Source: Devosia marina (GTDB lineage Bacteria > Pseudomonadota > Alphaproteobacteria > Rhizobiales > Devosiaceae). From it: a stretch of DNA of 64,000 nucleotides. The notes under the pieces are model-generated. The model saw nothing but the letters and a program-made list of their open reading frames with translations, searched no databases and was not told the DNA's origin. Location: positions 930,001-994,000 of the forward strand of contig NZ_WQRF01000001.1 in the NCBI RefSeq assembly GCF_009758415.1, given 5' to 3'. This document shows positions 38,105 to 46,701 of the stretch, piece after piece; position 1 is the stretch's first letter, and every line of letters begins with the position of its first letter. Position numbers and translations under genes: made by a program.

Positions 38105-40912
38105 TCATTCGCCGTTCGGCTCGCTCGGGCTTTCACCCTCACCATCGCCATTGGGAGGCGTGTCGGGGGGCCCATCCGCAGACGCTTCAGGCGGCAGGTC
38201 ATCCTCGTCGGCTTCCGGCTCGCTGATGCGCTCCACCGAAACCACCTTTTCGTCTTCGGCCGTGTCGAACACGATGACGCCCTGGCTGGAACGGCCGACG
38301 ATGCGGATCGGCTTGTCGCCCCCCACCGGCAGGCGAATGGTCTGCCCGCCATCGCTGATCAGCATGATCTGGTCGTCATCCTCCACCGGGAAGCTGGCCA
38401 CCAGATTGCCATTGCGCTTGTTGACCGCCATGGCGACGATGCCTTTGCCGCCACGACCGGTGATCCGGTATTCATGGCTCGAGGTCCGTTTGCCATAGCC
38501 GTTCTCGGAAATGGTCAGGATGAACTGCTCGGTGGCGCTCATCTGCGCATAAAGCTCGGGGCTCAATTCGCCGGCGACCACATCGGCCTCGTCCGAACCT
38601 GTGTCCTCGCCTTCGGCCTCCCCGCGCACTGCACGGCTCATCTTGAGATAGGCCGCACGCTGTTCCGATGTTGCGTCCGAGTGGTTGATGATGGCCATGG
38701 AGATGACCGTGTCGCCCTCGGCAAGCTGGATGCCACGCACGCCCATGGAGTCACGGCCCTTGAACAGACGCACATCATCGGCCCGGAAGCGGATGGCCTG
38801 GCCCAGCGCCGTGGTCATCAGCACGTCCGTGTTCACCGTGCAGGTGTCCACGCCCACGATTGCGTCGCCCTCATCGAGCTTCATGGCGATCTTGCCGTTC
38901 TGGCGCACCTCGACAAAGTCGGCCAGCGAATTGCGGCGGACCGTGCCGCGCGTCGTGGCGAACATGATGTCGAGATTGCCCCAGGAGGTTTCGTCCTCCG
39001 GCAACGGCATGATCGAGGTGATCCGCTCGCCCTGTTCAAGCGGCAGAATATTGATCAGCGCCTTGCCGCGGGCATTGGCGGCGGCCAGCGGCAGGCGCCA
39101 AACCTTGAGCTTGTAGGCGATACCGCGGCTGGTGAAGAACAGCACCGGCGTATGCGTATTGGCCACGAACAGCCGCGCCACGAAATCCTCGTCGCGCGTC
39201 GCCATGCCCGAGCGGCCCTTGCCGCCCCGGTTCTGCGCCCGGTAGGTCGAGAGCGGAACGCGCTTGATGTAGCCGCCATGGCTGACGGTCACCACCATGT
39301 CCTCGCGTGCAATGAGGTCTTCATCGTCAAAGTCTGCGGCGTGATCGGAAATCTCGGTCCGGCGCGGCGTGCCGAACTGTTCACGAATGGCTTCCAGCTC
39401 CTCGCGAATGATCGCCCGGACCCGCTCGCGGCTGCGCAGGATATCGAGATAGTCCTCGATCTCGGCGCCAAGGCCATTGAGCTCTTCGCCGATTTCGTCC
39501 CGGCCAAGTGCCGTCAGGCGTGCCAGACGCAGTTCAAGAATGGCACGGGCCTGCTCTTCGGACAGGTTGAACGTGCCATCGTCATTGATGCGGTGACGCG
39601 GATCATCGATCAGCGCAATCAGCGGCGCCACATCGGCCGCCGGCCAACGGCGGGTCATCAACTGCTCGCGTGCCGTCGCCGGGTCGGGCGCGGTACGGAT
39701 CAGGGCAATGACCTCGTCAATATTGGCCACGGCGACGGCCAGACCAACCAGCACATGGGCGCGATCGCGCGCCTTGTTGAGCAGGAAGCGCGCGCGACGC
39801 GTAACCACCTGCTCACGGAAGTCGATGAAGGCATCCAGAATCTGCTTGAGATTCATCAGTTCCGGCTTGCCGCCATTGAGCGCCACGAAATTGCAGCCGA
39901 ACGAACTCTGCAACTGGGTGAAGCGATAAAGCTGGTTCAACACCACGTCGGGCAGCGCATCGCGCTTGACCTCGACCACGATGCGCATGCCTTCGCGGCT
40001 GGATTCGTCGCGCAGATCGGCCACACCCTCAATGCGCTTGTCGCGCACCAGCTCGGCAATCTTTTCAACCAGCGAGGCCTTGTTCACCTGATAGGGAATC
40101 TCGGTGATGACGATGGCTTCGCGTTCCTTGCGCACTTCCTCGATGCTGGAACGACCGCGCACCATGATCGAGCCGCGGCCCGTCTCATAGGCCTGCCGGA
40201 TACCGGCGCGCCCGAGAATAATGCCGCCCGTCGGGAAATCCGGCCCAGGCAGGTGCTCGAGCAGTTCCTCGGTCGTTGCGAACGGGTTGTCCAGCACCGC
40301 CAATGCGGCGTTGATGGTCTCGGTCAGATTATGGGTCGGAATATTGGTGGCCATGCCCACGGCGATGCCGCCACCACCATTGACCAGCATGTTGGGGAAC
40401 CGCGCCGGCAAGACTGTCGGCTCATGTTCGGAGCCGTCATAGTTGTCGCGGAAATCGACCGTGTCCTTGTCCAGATCGTCCAGCAGCGAATTGGTGATCC
40501 GCTGCATGCGCACTTCGGTGTAACGCATGGCAGCCGGCATATCGCCATCCACTGAGCCGAAATTGCCCTGGCCTTCCACCAGCATCTGCCCCATCGAAAA
40601 CGACTGGGCCATGCGCACCAGCGCCATATAGACGGCACTGTCACCATGCGGATGGTATTTACCGATAACGTCACCGACGACGCGCGCCGACTTGCGATAG
40701 GGCTTGTTGTATTCGTAGCCGTTCTCGCTCATCGAGAACAGGATGCGCCGGTGCACCGGCTTCAACCCGTCCCGCACGTCGGGCAGCGCACGGCTCACGA
40801 TCACGCTCATCGCATAATCGAGATAGCTCTTGCGCATTTCATCGGTGATGTAGATCGGAGAAATGTCGGAGGACGAGGGTCCGCCGCTCACATCATCAGG
40901 CGTATCTGTCAC
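38105..40912 (-). CDS. gyrA: DNA gyrase subunit A
   Basis: A 935-residue subunit. The active-site tyrosine is Y131 in MRYTEVRMQRIT; the GyrA box reads QNRGGKG; six beta-pinwheel repeats follow and the C-terminus is a long acidic, proline-rich tail. The quinolone-resistance region reads HPHGDSAVYMALVRMAQ, so by my alignment Met96 occupies the position of E. coli Asp87, while Ser92 matches Ser83. Gyrase introduces negative supercoils. The gene ends at a strong bidirectional terminator. Confidence 0.96.
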   Translation of the reverse strand: MTDTPDDVSGGPSSSDISPIYITDEMRKSYLDYAMSVIVSRALPDVRDGLKPVHRRILFSMSENGYEYNKPYRKSARVVGDVIGKYHPHGDSAVYMALVRMAQSFSMGQMLVEGQGNFGSVDGDMPAAMRYTEVRMQRITNSLLDDLDKDTVDFRDNYDGSEHEPTVLPARFPNMLVNGGGGIAVGMATNIPTHNLTETINAALAVLDNPFATTEELLEHLPGPDFPTGGIILGRAGIRQAYETGRGSIMVRGRSSIEEVRKEREAIVITEIPYQVNKASLVEKIAELVRDKRIEGVADLRDESSREGMRIVVEVKRDALPDVVLNQLYRFTQLQSSFGCNFVALNGGKPELMNLKQILDAFIDFREQVVTRRARFLLNKARDRAHVLVGLAVAVANIDEVIALIRTAPDPATAREQLMTRRWPAADVAPLIALIDDPRHRINDDGTFNLSEEQARAILELRLARLTALGRDEIGEELNGLGAEIEDYLDILRSRERVRAIIREELEAIREQFGTPRRTEISDHAADFDDEDLIAREDMVVTVSHGGYIKRVPLSTYRAQNRGGKGRSGMATRDEDFVARLFVANTHTPVLFFTSRGIAYKLKVWRLPLAAANARGKALINILPLEQGERITSIMPLPEDETSWGNLDIMFATTRGTVRRNSLADFVEVRQNGKIAMKLDEGDAIVGVDTCTVNTDVLMTTALGQAIRFRADDVRLFKGRDSMGVRGIQLAEGDTVISMAIINHSDATSEQRAAYLKMSRAVRGEAEGEDTGSDEADVVAGELSPELYAQMSATEQFILTISENGYGKRTSSHEYRITGRGGKGIVAMAVNKRNGNLVASFPVEDDDQIMLISDGGQTIRLPVGGDKPIRIVGRSSQGVIVFDTAEDEKVVSVERISEPEADEDDLPPEASADGPPDTPPNGDGEGESPSEPNGE

Positions 40913-41255
40913 GGGGTGATTCTACGTTGGTTCTTGATCCCCGATAGATAGGCGATTCCGCGCCCGATTGCCAATTTTCAAGAGGTTTGAGCTGTGGAGA
41001 GATCAGCGCTCGATTCTGGATCAGGCGCGCCGCGGTGCAATCGCGTTCGACACGATAACCAAGCCGCCGCCCCCAGGGCCGGTTCGGTGTCGCCAGGCCG
41101 GGCTTCTCAGGCCGCCTGAAGCAGCGCCGGGTCCGATGCACTCCTGAACCGGCATTTACCGCCCAATCAGTTTGCGACCGCCCCAAGCTGGACGCATTGC
41201 CCACAAACTCGTAGAAAATTGAGCCTATTGCCGCCCAAGGGGGAGTCGGGTTCTG
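40913..41255. other. Intergenic region between gyrA and the exporter
   Basis: This divergent spacer must hold both promoters. I find no convincing -35/-10 pair, tRNA or small frame with a ribosome-binding site. A GGGGGAG sequence at the right edge lies about 12 bases before the exporter GTG start. Confidence 0.4.
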
Positions 41256-43634
41256 GTGTCTTCGGGTTCTGTGGTGTCGCGTTTCGTCGACTGGTTCACC
41301 AACCGGCGATCCATTGGTTTCGGCATTGAATATCTGGGTGTGGCAACGCTGCGCTATCCGCGCATCATGTCCGTGATCGTGTTGCTGTTCACGATCCTCT
41401 GCTTCTGGCAGATCCCGAAAGCCAATGTCGACGGCGACCTGCTGCGCGTCTACGCCCATTCCGGGCACTATTACGACGCCTATGACAATCTCTCGAAGAC
41501 CTTCGGGACCTTCGAGAACGACATATACGTCATGGTCAATTCGCCCAATCTGGTCGATCCCGATGTTCTGGAGGATATTCGCAGCCTCGCCTTCGACCTC
41601 GAACTCAATGAATATGCCGTGGGCACCATGTCGCCCTTTACCCTGCGCAAACCCGATGGCAGCGGCGGGTCCGTGCCGGCTGTGCCCGAGGGCATGCTGA
41701 ACGCCGACGAAGTCGCCATGGCGCTGATGGACCTGCAGCAGAACGACCCGATGATGCGCAACCTCATCACGCCCGATCTGACCGGCGTGGTGCTCATCAT
41801 GTTTCCCAACCAGGAACTGGTGAGCCGGAACGGCACCAAGGCAATGATCGCCAGCCTGCGCGAAACCCTTGCCTTTTATGACGACACCGGCCTTGAGATC
41901 GAGCTGACCGGCCCGCCGGTCTGGACCTCGGAAATGCTCAACGCAGCGGTCGACGACCAGATCAAGTTCACCGTCTATGGCTTCGGTCTGGGCGCCTTCA
42001 TCGCCCTGTTCGCCCTGCGCTCCTTCTGGGGCGCCATCATCGTTGCCGCCACCCCCTTCGTGGCGGTCATGTGGTCCATCGGCACGGTGCTGCTGCTGTT
42101 TGGCTCTTTCTCTTTCCTCACCATTATCGTGACGACGCTTGTGCTGGTCATGGCCTTCGCCGAGTCGATGTTCTTCATCTTCAATTGGCTGGCCTATTGG
42201 CGTGACGGAATGGAACCCAACAAGGCCGTCGATACCACGCTCAAGCTGGTGGGTCCCGCGACCGCCCTGACGACCCTGACAACGCTCGTGGCCTTCGCCT
42301 CGCTCTATTTCTCCCCGGGCCAGGGCGTACAGGAATTCGCATTGGCCGGCGCCGCCGGCAGCGCCATCATGTTCGTTTGCCTGATGACAGTGATGCCGCT
42401 TCTGCTCAAGCTAGCCCTGCGGCTCGGGTTCAAGCTGCCCAAGGCGCCGAACTTCGCGCTCAATGCACCCCTGCCCGCCGCGCTTGGCCTGGCGATGAAG
42501 TTCGGCCGCCCGGTCAGTGTGCTCGCCATCCTGCTCACCATCCTCTTGATCATTCCCTTCTTCCTCATCCAGCCACGGTTCTCGTTCGAAGACTTCATGG
42601 CCAAGGATTCCACTGCCCTCAGCACGGCCGAAAGCATTGATGAAGGCGTGGGCGGCGTCGCCCCGCTCTATGTGCGCGTGCCGCTGGTGGAAATGAACCC
42701 CAATGTGGGGCCCGAGGATTTTGAGACGATCCGTACCGTTCACGAAATCGTCGAGTCCGAGCTGGGTGAAAACAAGGTCATCTCGGCCGCCAGCCTGACG
42801 AACTACACCGACAGCGGTTTCACCCGCGAAGAGGTGTTCGACGCCGTCGGCCCCTTCATGCGCAAGCGCTTCATCACCGAAGATGGCAGCCAGGCCCTGG
42901 TCACCGGCTTCATGCCGACAATTCTGGAGAGTCAGGCGCTCAAGGACATGGTGGCGCGCATCGAGACCCGCATGGCCGAGGCCGGCATTCCCCAGGCCGA
43001 GCTGGGCGGCTTCCGCATCCTGACGACATTTGCCACCGACGATATCGTGCGCTCGCTGCAGATATCCCTAGCGGCCAGCGTGCTGCTCAACCTGGTGCTG
43101 ATCGGCGTCGCTTTTGGTTCGCTGCGCATGGCTCTAGTCTCCGCCATACCCAACATGTTCCCCATACTGGGCACCCAGGCCTGGCTCTGGGCCACCGGAG
43201 CGGGCTTGCAGCTGACCACGGTGATGGCGCTGACCATCGCCTTCGGCATCGCCGTCAACGATACGATCCATATGCTCTCCCATTACATGCATGGGCGGCG
43301 CGAAGAGCAGCGCAGCCATATCGATTCCGTGCATCACACGCTGCGGCGTATCGGCGGCGCCATTGTCGCGACCACCGTCATTCTCTGCGCGGGCACCATC
43401 ATCGTGGCCTTCTCCGAATTGCCGCAGGTGGCCCTGTTTGGCTCGCTCTTCGTGCTGTCCCTGTCGCTGGCCCTGGTGGGCGACCTGTTCATGCTGCCCT
43501 CGCTGCTGGTGGCCGCATCGCGCATGCTGGAGAACCTCACCGGCATCCACGTCCAGACCGCCGATCATGTCGCCACACCGGACGACCCGACCGGCAATAC
43601 AGACACCCGCGTCGGCGCCAGCCGCACACCCTGA
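41256..43634 (+). CDS. RND/MMPL-type exporter
   Basis: A 792-residue membrane protein with the two-fold RND layout: one N-terminal span (MSVIVLLFTILCFWQI), a periplasmic domain of about 170 residues, five or six spans (FTVYGFGLGAFIALFALRSFWGAI onward, about 235-390), a second periplasmic domain (about 435-590), and final spans including LTIAFGIAVNDTIHMLSHYMHGRR with the conserved acidic pair. It resembles the predicted exporters of the MMPL/HpnN group. Substrate unknown; lipid or hydrophobic cargo is only a guess. GTG start at 41256; a second in-frame GTG follows five codons later. Confidence 0.85.
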   Translation: MSSGSVVSRFVDWFTNRRSIGFGIEYLGVATLRYPRIMSVIVLLFTILCFWQIPKANVDGDLLRVYAHSGHYYDAYDNLSKTFGTFENDIYVMVNSPNLVDPDVLEDIRSLAFDLELNEYAVGTMSPFTLRKPDGSGGSVPAVPEGMLNADEVAMALMDLQQNDPMMRNLITPDLTGVVLIMFPNQELVSRNGTKAMIASLRETLAFYDDTGLEIELTGPPVWTSEMLNAAVDDQIKFTVYGFGLGAFIALFALRSFWGAIIVAATPFVAVMWSIGTVLLLFGSFSFLTIIVTTLVLVMAFAESMFFIFNWLAYWRDGMEPNKAVDTTLKLVGPATALTTLTTLVAFASLYFSPGQGVQEFALAGAAGSAIMFVCLMTVMPLLLKLALRLGFKLPKAPNFALNAPLPAALGLAMKFGRPVSVLAILLTILLIIPFFLIQPRFSFEDFMAKDSTALSTAESIDEGVGGVAPLYVRVPLVEMNPNVGPEDFETIRTVHEIVESELGENKVISAASLTNYTDSGFTREEVFDAVGPFMRKRFITEDGSQALVTGFMPTILESQALKDMVARIETRMAEAGIPQAELGGFRILTTFATDDIVRSLQISLAASVLLNLVLIGVAFGSLRMALVSAIPNMFPILGTQAWLWATGAGLQLTTVMALTIAFGIAVNDTIHMLSHYMHGRREEQRSHIDSVHHTLRRIGGAIVATTVILCAGTIIVAFSELPQVALFGSLFVLSLSLALVGDLFMLPSLLVAASRMLENLTGIHVQTADHVATPDDPTGNTDTRVGASRTP

Positions 43635-43812
43635 GAGAGCCGCTTGCTGCAAATGGGTCGGCAAAGCTAACATCGGCGCAGTGATTCCGGCCGGACCGCT
43701 TGTGGCGCGATCACGTTCGCGAGAACCGGCCACATCCCTGGCCGACAATCGGTAATCTTGGCCTGCGAAGACATGCCGGGGGGCCTGTTTTGCTTGTTGG
43801 AGGCATAGCGCC

Positions 43813-44340
43813 ATGACCAGTTTCGGAACCCTGACCCGTGCGGCTGCGCTGGCAGGACTCCTGTTTTCTTCGATCTCCGGTGTCGCACCTGTAATGGCTG
43901 CGCCGGCCGACGTTGCCCTGCTCAAGTCCTATATTGGCGAATGGCGCGGGCGCGGCACGCTCTACGGGGCAAACGAGGAATCCGTGGTCTGCCGCCTGTC
44001 CCTGAGTCAGGGCAATCAGGACAAGGTCAACTATAGTGGCCGTTGCGCAATGGCCGGAACAAGTCTGTCGGTTGCCGGCACAATGGCCTATGTCGATGCC
44101 AGCCGGCGCTTCGAAGCCGCCATGACTTCCAACGCCACCTTCACCGGCATCGCCGTCGGCCAGAAACGCGGCTCGGGCCTCGTGTTCAACCTGCGCGAAC
44201 GTGACCAGGACGAGGAAGGCAAGGATCTCAATATTTCGGCGCAGATTCAGCTTAATGGCGACGCCATTCAGGTGGTTTTCGAAGTCGTCTATGTCGAATC
44301 CGGCGACAGCCTGCGCGCCGAAGTGCCGTTCTCGCGCTAA
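43813..44340 (+). CDS. Exported protein of unknown function (175 aa)
   Basis: The ATG follows GGAGG by about nine bases. A signal peptide (MTSFGTLTRAAALAGLLFSSISGVAPVMAAPA) is followed by a small domain starting ALLKSYIGEWRGRGTLYG with beta-rich character and two cysteines (VVCRLSLS and YSGRCAMAG) that could form a disulfide. The IGEWRGxG opening recalls lipocalin-like beta-barrels, but I cannot name a family. Periplasmic location is likely. Confidence 0.72.
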   Translation: MTSFGTLTRAAALAGLLFSSISGVAPVMAAPADVALLKSYIGEWRGRGTLYGANEESVVCRLSLSQGNQDKVNYSGRCAMAGTSLSVAGTMAYVDASRRFEAAMTSNATFTGIAVGQKRGSGLVFNLRERDQDEEGKDLNISAQIQLNGDAIQVVFEVVYVESGDSLRAEVPFSR

Positions 44341-44402
44341 TGACGCTGAAGACGTTTCCAGAGCGGCGGTCAGAATGGCCACTCTTTTTGCCGAACTAAA
44401 CC

Positions 44403-44430
44403 CCTCCGAGAAAACAATGTTTTAAGGAGG
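44403..44430 (+). promoter_or_regulatory. Hairpin enclosing an AGGAGG sequence
   Basis: CCTCC (44403-44407) can pair with GGAGG (44426-44430) and AAAAC (44411-44415) with GTTTT (44419-44423), giving a hairpin that hides a perfect Shine-Dalgarno sequence. The next usable ATG of the GGDEF gene is 18 bases away, too far for standard use, so this may be a chance fold, a terminator of the upstream gene, or a translational switch. Confidence 0.3.
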
Positions 44431-44448
44431 CACTGCTAGGGTCCGCCA

Positions 44449-45732
44449 ATGTATGTGCAGCCCCTCAGTGAAAACTGGCCAAGTGCAGAGCAACCCAGGG
44501 TTCCGCCGGACACCACGCCGTCGCCGGGCGGGTTTCTGTTTCGTTTGCGGGCACTGACCGGCATGGCCGGCGCGGGGTTTGTTACCACCGGCATGCGCTG
44601 GATCGCCATGGACGGCGCCACGTCACCCACCCGGATTGCGGCAAACCTGCTCGCCCCGACCGGCCGCGTCAGCATGAACGACGACCCCATCGCCAGTTTT
44701 GTATTGACCGTGCCGGTGCCCAGCATCGATGAGGCGCGACAGCAGTGGCTGGTGCTCTGGGATCATGCCGGGAGAAGCCAGGCTGAAGCCGGTTTCCTGC
44801 TGGCCAGGGTGACCGAACTGGTTGGGCATGCCGCGATGGATCGCCGACGCGCTGCCGAACTGCACCGGCAATATCTTATCGAGCGGGCATCGGCGACGGC
44901 CCGCATTGGAATCTGGTCCTGCTCCCTGCCCGACGAGCAACTGTCCTGGTCAGACGGTGTCTATGACTTGTTCGAACTGCCGCGCGGCTCGACGGTCAGC
45001 CGGGCCCAGACACTGAAGATGTACATGCCCCATTCGCGCCGCCGCATGCAGGCCCTGCGGGCACGCGCCATAAAAACGCTCGGCGACTTCAATTTCGATG
45101 CCGAAATCATCACCAGCACCGGCAAGCACCGCTGGATGCGGATCACCGCCACAGTGGATGGGGTGGACGGACAGGCACGCCGCATTTTTGGCATGAAACA
45201 GGACGTCACCGAGGAAAAACTGCTCGCCGAGCGGACACGGCGCATGGCCGAGACCGATGCCCTGACCGGTCTGGCCAATCGCGGCCTGTTCCAGAGCCGG
45301 CTGGATGACCTGCGAGACGACAGCCATGCCAGGCCCATTGGCGCGCTGATCCTGATCGATCTGGATCGCTTCAAATCCATCAATGACACCTTGGGCCATG
45401 CCCAGGGCGACGCCTGCCTGATCGAGGCCGGGCGCCGGCTGACGGCCCACTGTGCGCCTGAAGCGCTGGTTGCCCGCATCGGCGGCGATGAATTCGCCAT
45501 CATTACAAGTCAGGGCACCGAGCCTGGACCGGAAAACCTCTGCGCCAGCATCGTCGAGGCGTTCCGCGAACCCTTTATACTTGGCGGCCAGCCCCATCAG
45601 ATCGGCGCCTCGATCGGCATGGCGCGCAATTCTGGCCAGGACGCGGAGGCGCTGTATCGCGATGCCGATAGCGCGCTTTATCAGGCAAAATCCGAAGGTC
45701 GCGGCACCTGGTGCTACTTTACTGCGGCCTGA
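44449..45732 (+). CDS. Diguanylate cyclase with PAS-like sensor
   Basis: A 427-residue protein. Residues about 85-140 are a helical segment, 150-255 form a PAS-like fold with the PAC-type ending HRWMRITATVDGVDGQARRIFGMKQDVTEEK, and 265-425 are a GGDEF domain with ADTDALTGLANR-type opening (AETDALTGLANRGLFQ), the active site ARIGGDEFAII and YRDADSALYQAKSEGR. The intact GGDEF predicts cyclic di-GMP synthesis; there is no membrane span and no obvious upstream RxxD inhibitory site. The start is uncertain: an in-frame TAG lies just upstream, and Met76 is an alternative. Confidence 0.85.
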   Translation: MYVQPLSENWPSAEQPRVPPDTTPSPGGFLFRLRALTGMAGAGFVTTGMRWIAMDGATSPTRIAANLLAPTGRVSMNDDPIASFVLTVPVPSIDEARQQWLVLWDHAGRSQAEAGFLLARVTELVGHAAMDRRRAAELHRQYLIERASATARIGIWSCSLPDEQLSWSDGVYDLFELPRGSTVSRAQTLKMYMPHSRRRMQALRARAIKTLGDFNFDAEIITSTGKHRWMRITATVDGVDGQARRIFGMKQDVTEEKLLAERTRRMAETDALTGLANRGLFQSRLDDLRDDSHARPIGALILIDLDRFKSINDTLGHAQGDACLIEAGRRLTAHCAPEALVARIGGDEFAIITSQGTEPGPENLCASIVEAFREPFILGGQPHQIGASIGMARNSGQDAEALYRDADSALYQAKSEGRGTWCYFTAA

Positions 45733-45746
45733 CCAGAAAAGAAAAA

Positions 45747-45765
45747 GGGCGGCTCCGGGCCGCCC
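45747..45765 (-). terminator. Intrinsic terminator of ssb
   Basis: A 7-bp GC stem (45747-45753 with 45759-45765) and 5-base loop lie 16 bases past the ssb stop, followed on the minus strand by TTTTTCTTTTC. It also separates ssb from the convergent GGDEF gene. Confidence 0.8.
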
Positions 45766-45781
45766 ATTACTTTGTATCCCA

Positions 45782-46291
45782 TCAGAACGGGATGTCGTCG
45801 TCCATGCCGCCTGGCTCGAAGGCCGGTGCATTGGCCGAAGGACGGCGTCCGCCGCCACCACCGCCACCTGAATTGTCGCGCACGCCGCGGAAACCACCGT
45901 CGCCGCCGCCATAGCCACCGCTGTCACCCGAACCCTCGCCGCGGCCGTCAAGCAGCACCATGGACGAGTTAAAGTTCTGCAGCACCACCTCGGTAGAATA
46001 TTTGTCCTGCCCAGACTGGTCCTGCCATTTGCGGGTCTGCAACTGGCCTTCGAGATAAACCTTGGAGCCCTTCTTGAGATATTGCTCGGCGACGCGCGCC
46101 AGACCTTCCGAGAAGATCACCACGCGATGCCACTCGGTCTTTTCGCGCTGCTCGCCGCTATTGCGGTCGCGCCAGCGTTCCGATGTCGCCACGCTCAGAT
46201 TGACCACCTTGCCACCGCTCGGCAAGCTCCGAACTTCCGGGTCATTGCCCAGATTGCCCACTAGAATGACCTTGTTCACGCTGCCAGCCAT
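45782..46291 (-). CDS. ssb: Single-stranded DNA-binding protein
   Basis: A 169-residue protein beginning [21 protein letters not shown], the canonical OB-fold opening, with [21 protein letters not shown] and [34 protein letters not shown] glycine-rich linker (about 115-150) leads to the acidic tip MDDDIPF that recruits repair proteins. The start follows GGAAGGA. Two LexA boxes lie between ssb and uvrA, the nearer about 185 bp upstream of ssb. Confidence 0.96.
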   Translation of the reverse strand: MAGSVNKVILVGNLGNDPEVRSLPSGGKVVNLSVATSERWRDRNSGEQREKTEWHRVVIFSEGLARVAEQYLKKGSKVYLEGQLQTRKWQDQSGQDKYSTEVVLQNFNSSMVLLDGRGEGSGDSGGYGGGDGGFRGVRDNSGGGGGGGRRPSANAPAFEPGGMDDDIPF

Positions 46292-46474
46292 GGCGCATAT
46301 CCTTCCAATTCAGTCCCGGTCTGCCCGGTTACGGGACGCTTTCTCTCATGGGTCCTGCCGCCGCCCGGCGCGCGGCCTTCAACCCGTTTCGCCGCACCAT
46401 AGACCTTTCTGGGCGCCATTCACCTGACAATTGCGGTTCTGCACAGAACGCTCAGGGCCTGCTCGCGGCTATTT

Positions 46475-46489
46475 GTTCCTCTTATGTTC
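46475..46489. promoter_or_regulatory. LexA (SOS) box, ssb side
   Basis: GTTC at 46475-46478 and GTTC at 46486-46489 are separated by exactly seven bases, the direct-repeat LexA operator GTTC-N7-GTTC of alphaproteobacteria. It lies nearer to the ssb promoter region than the second box. Confidence 0.7.
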
Positions 46490-46579
46490 TATTTTGCGGA
46501 ACGGAAGTCAAGCCCCCATCCCCTGCTGACAGCTTATGTCAGCAGGCTGCCCTATCCCACGCTTGACCGAATCCACCTT

Positions 46580-46594
46580 GTTCTGGTTACGTTC
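46580..46594. promoter_or_regulatory. LexA (SOS) box, uvrA side
   Basis: A second GTTC-N7-GTTC (46580-46583 and 46591-46594) lies 107 bp upstream of the uvrA ATG. SOS control of uvrA and ssb is well known in this class. The 46292-46701 spacer holds no other feature that I can see. Confidence 0.78.
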
Positions 46595-46701
46595 ACAAAA
46601 TCTTGAGCGGCCGAGTTGACTTGCGGGCAGCATCACGAAGGCCTATTTCTTGGCCTTCGCCGCCTCCCCCCGCCGCCGGCGCGACTTGCTATGGACCCGA
46701 A

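Noticed and set aside
38474..40555. A 693-codon open frame on the plus strand opposite gyrA
   Set aside because: It mirrors codon structure of gyrA, has no recognisable domain and no ribosome-binding site. High GC makes such antisense frames common.
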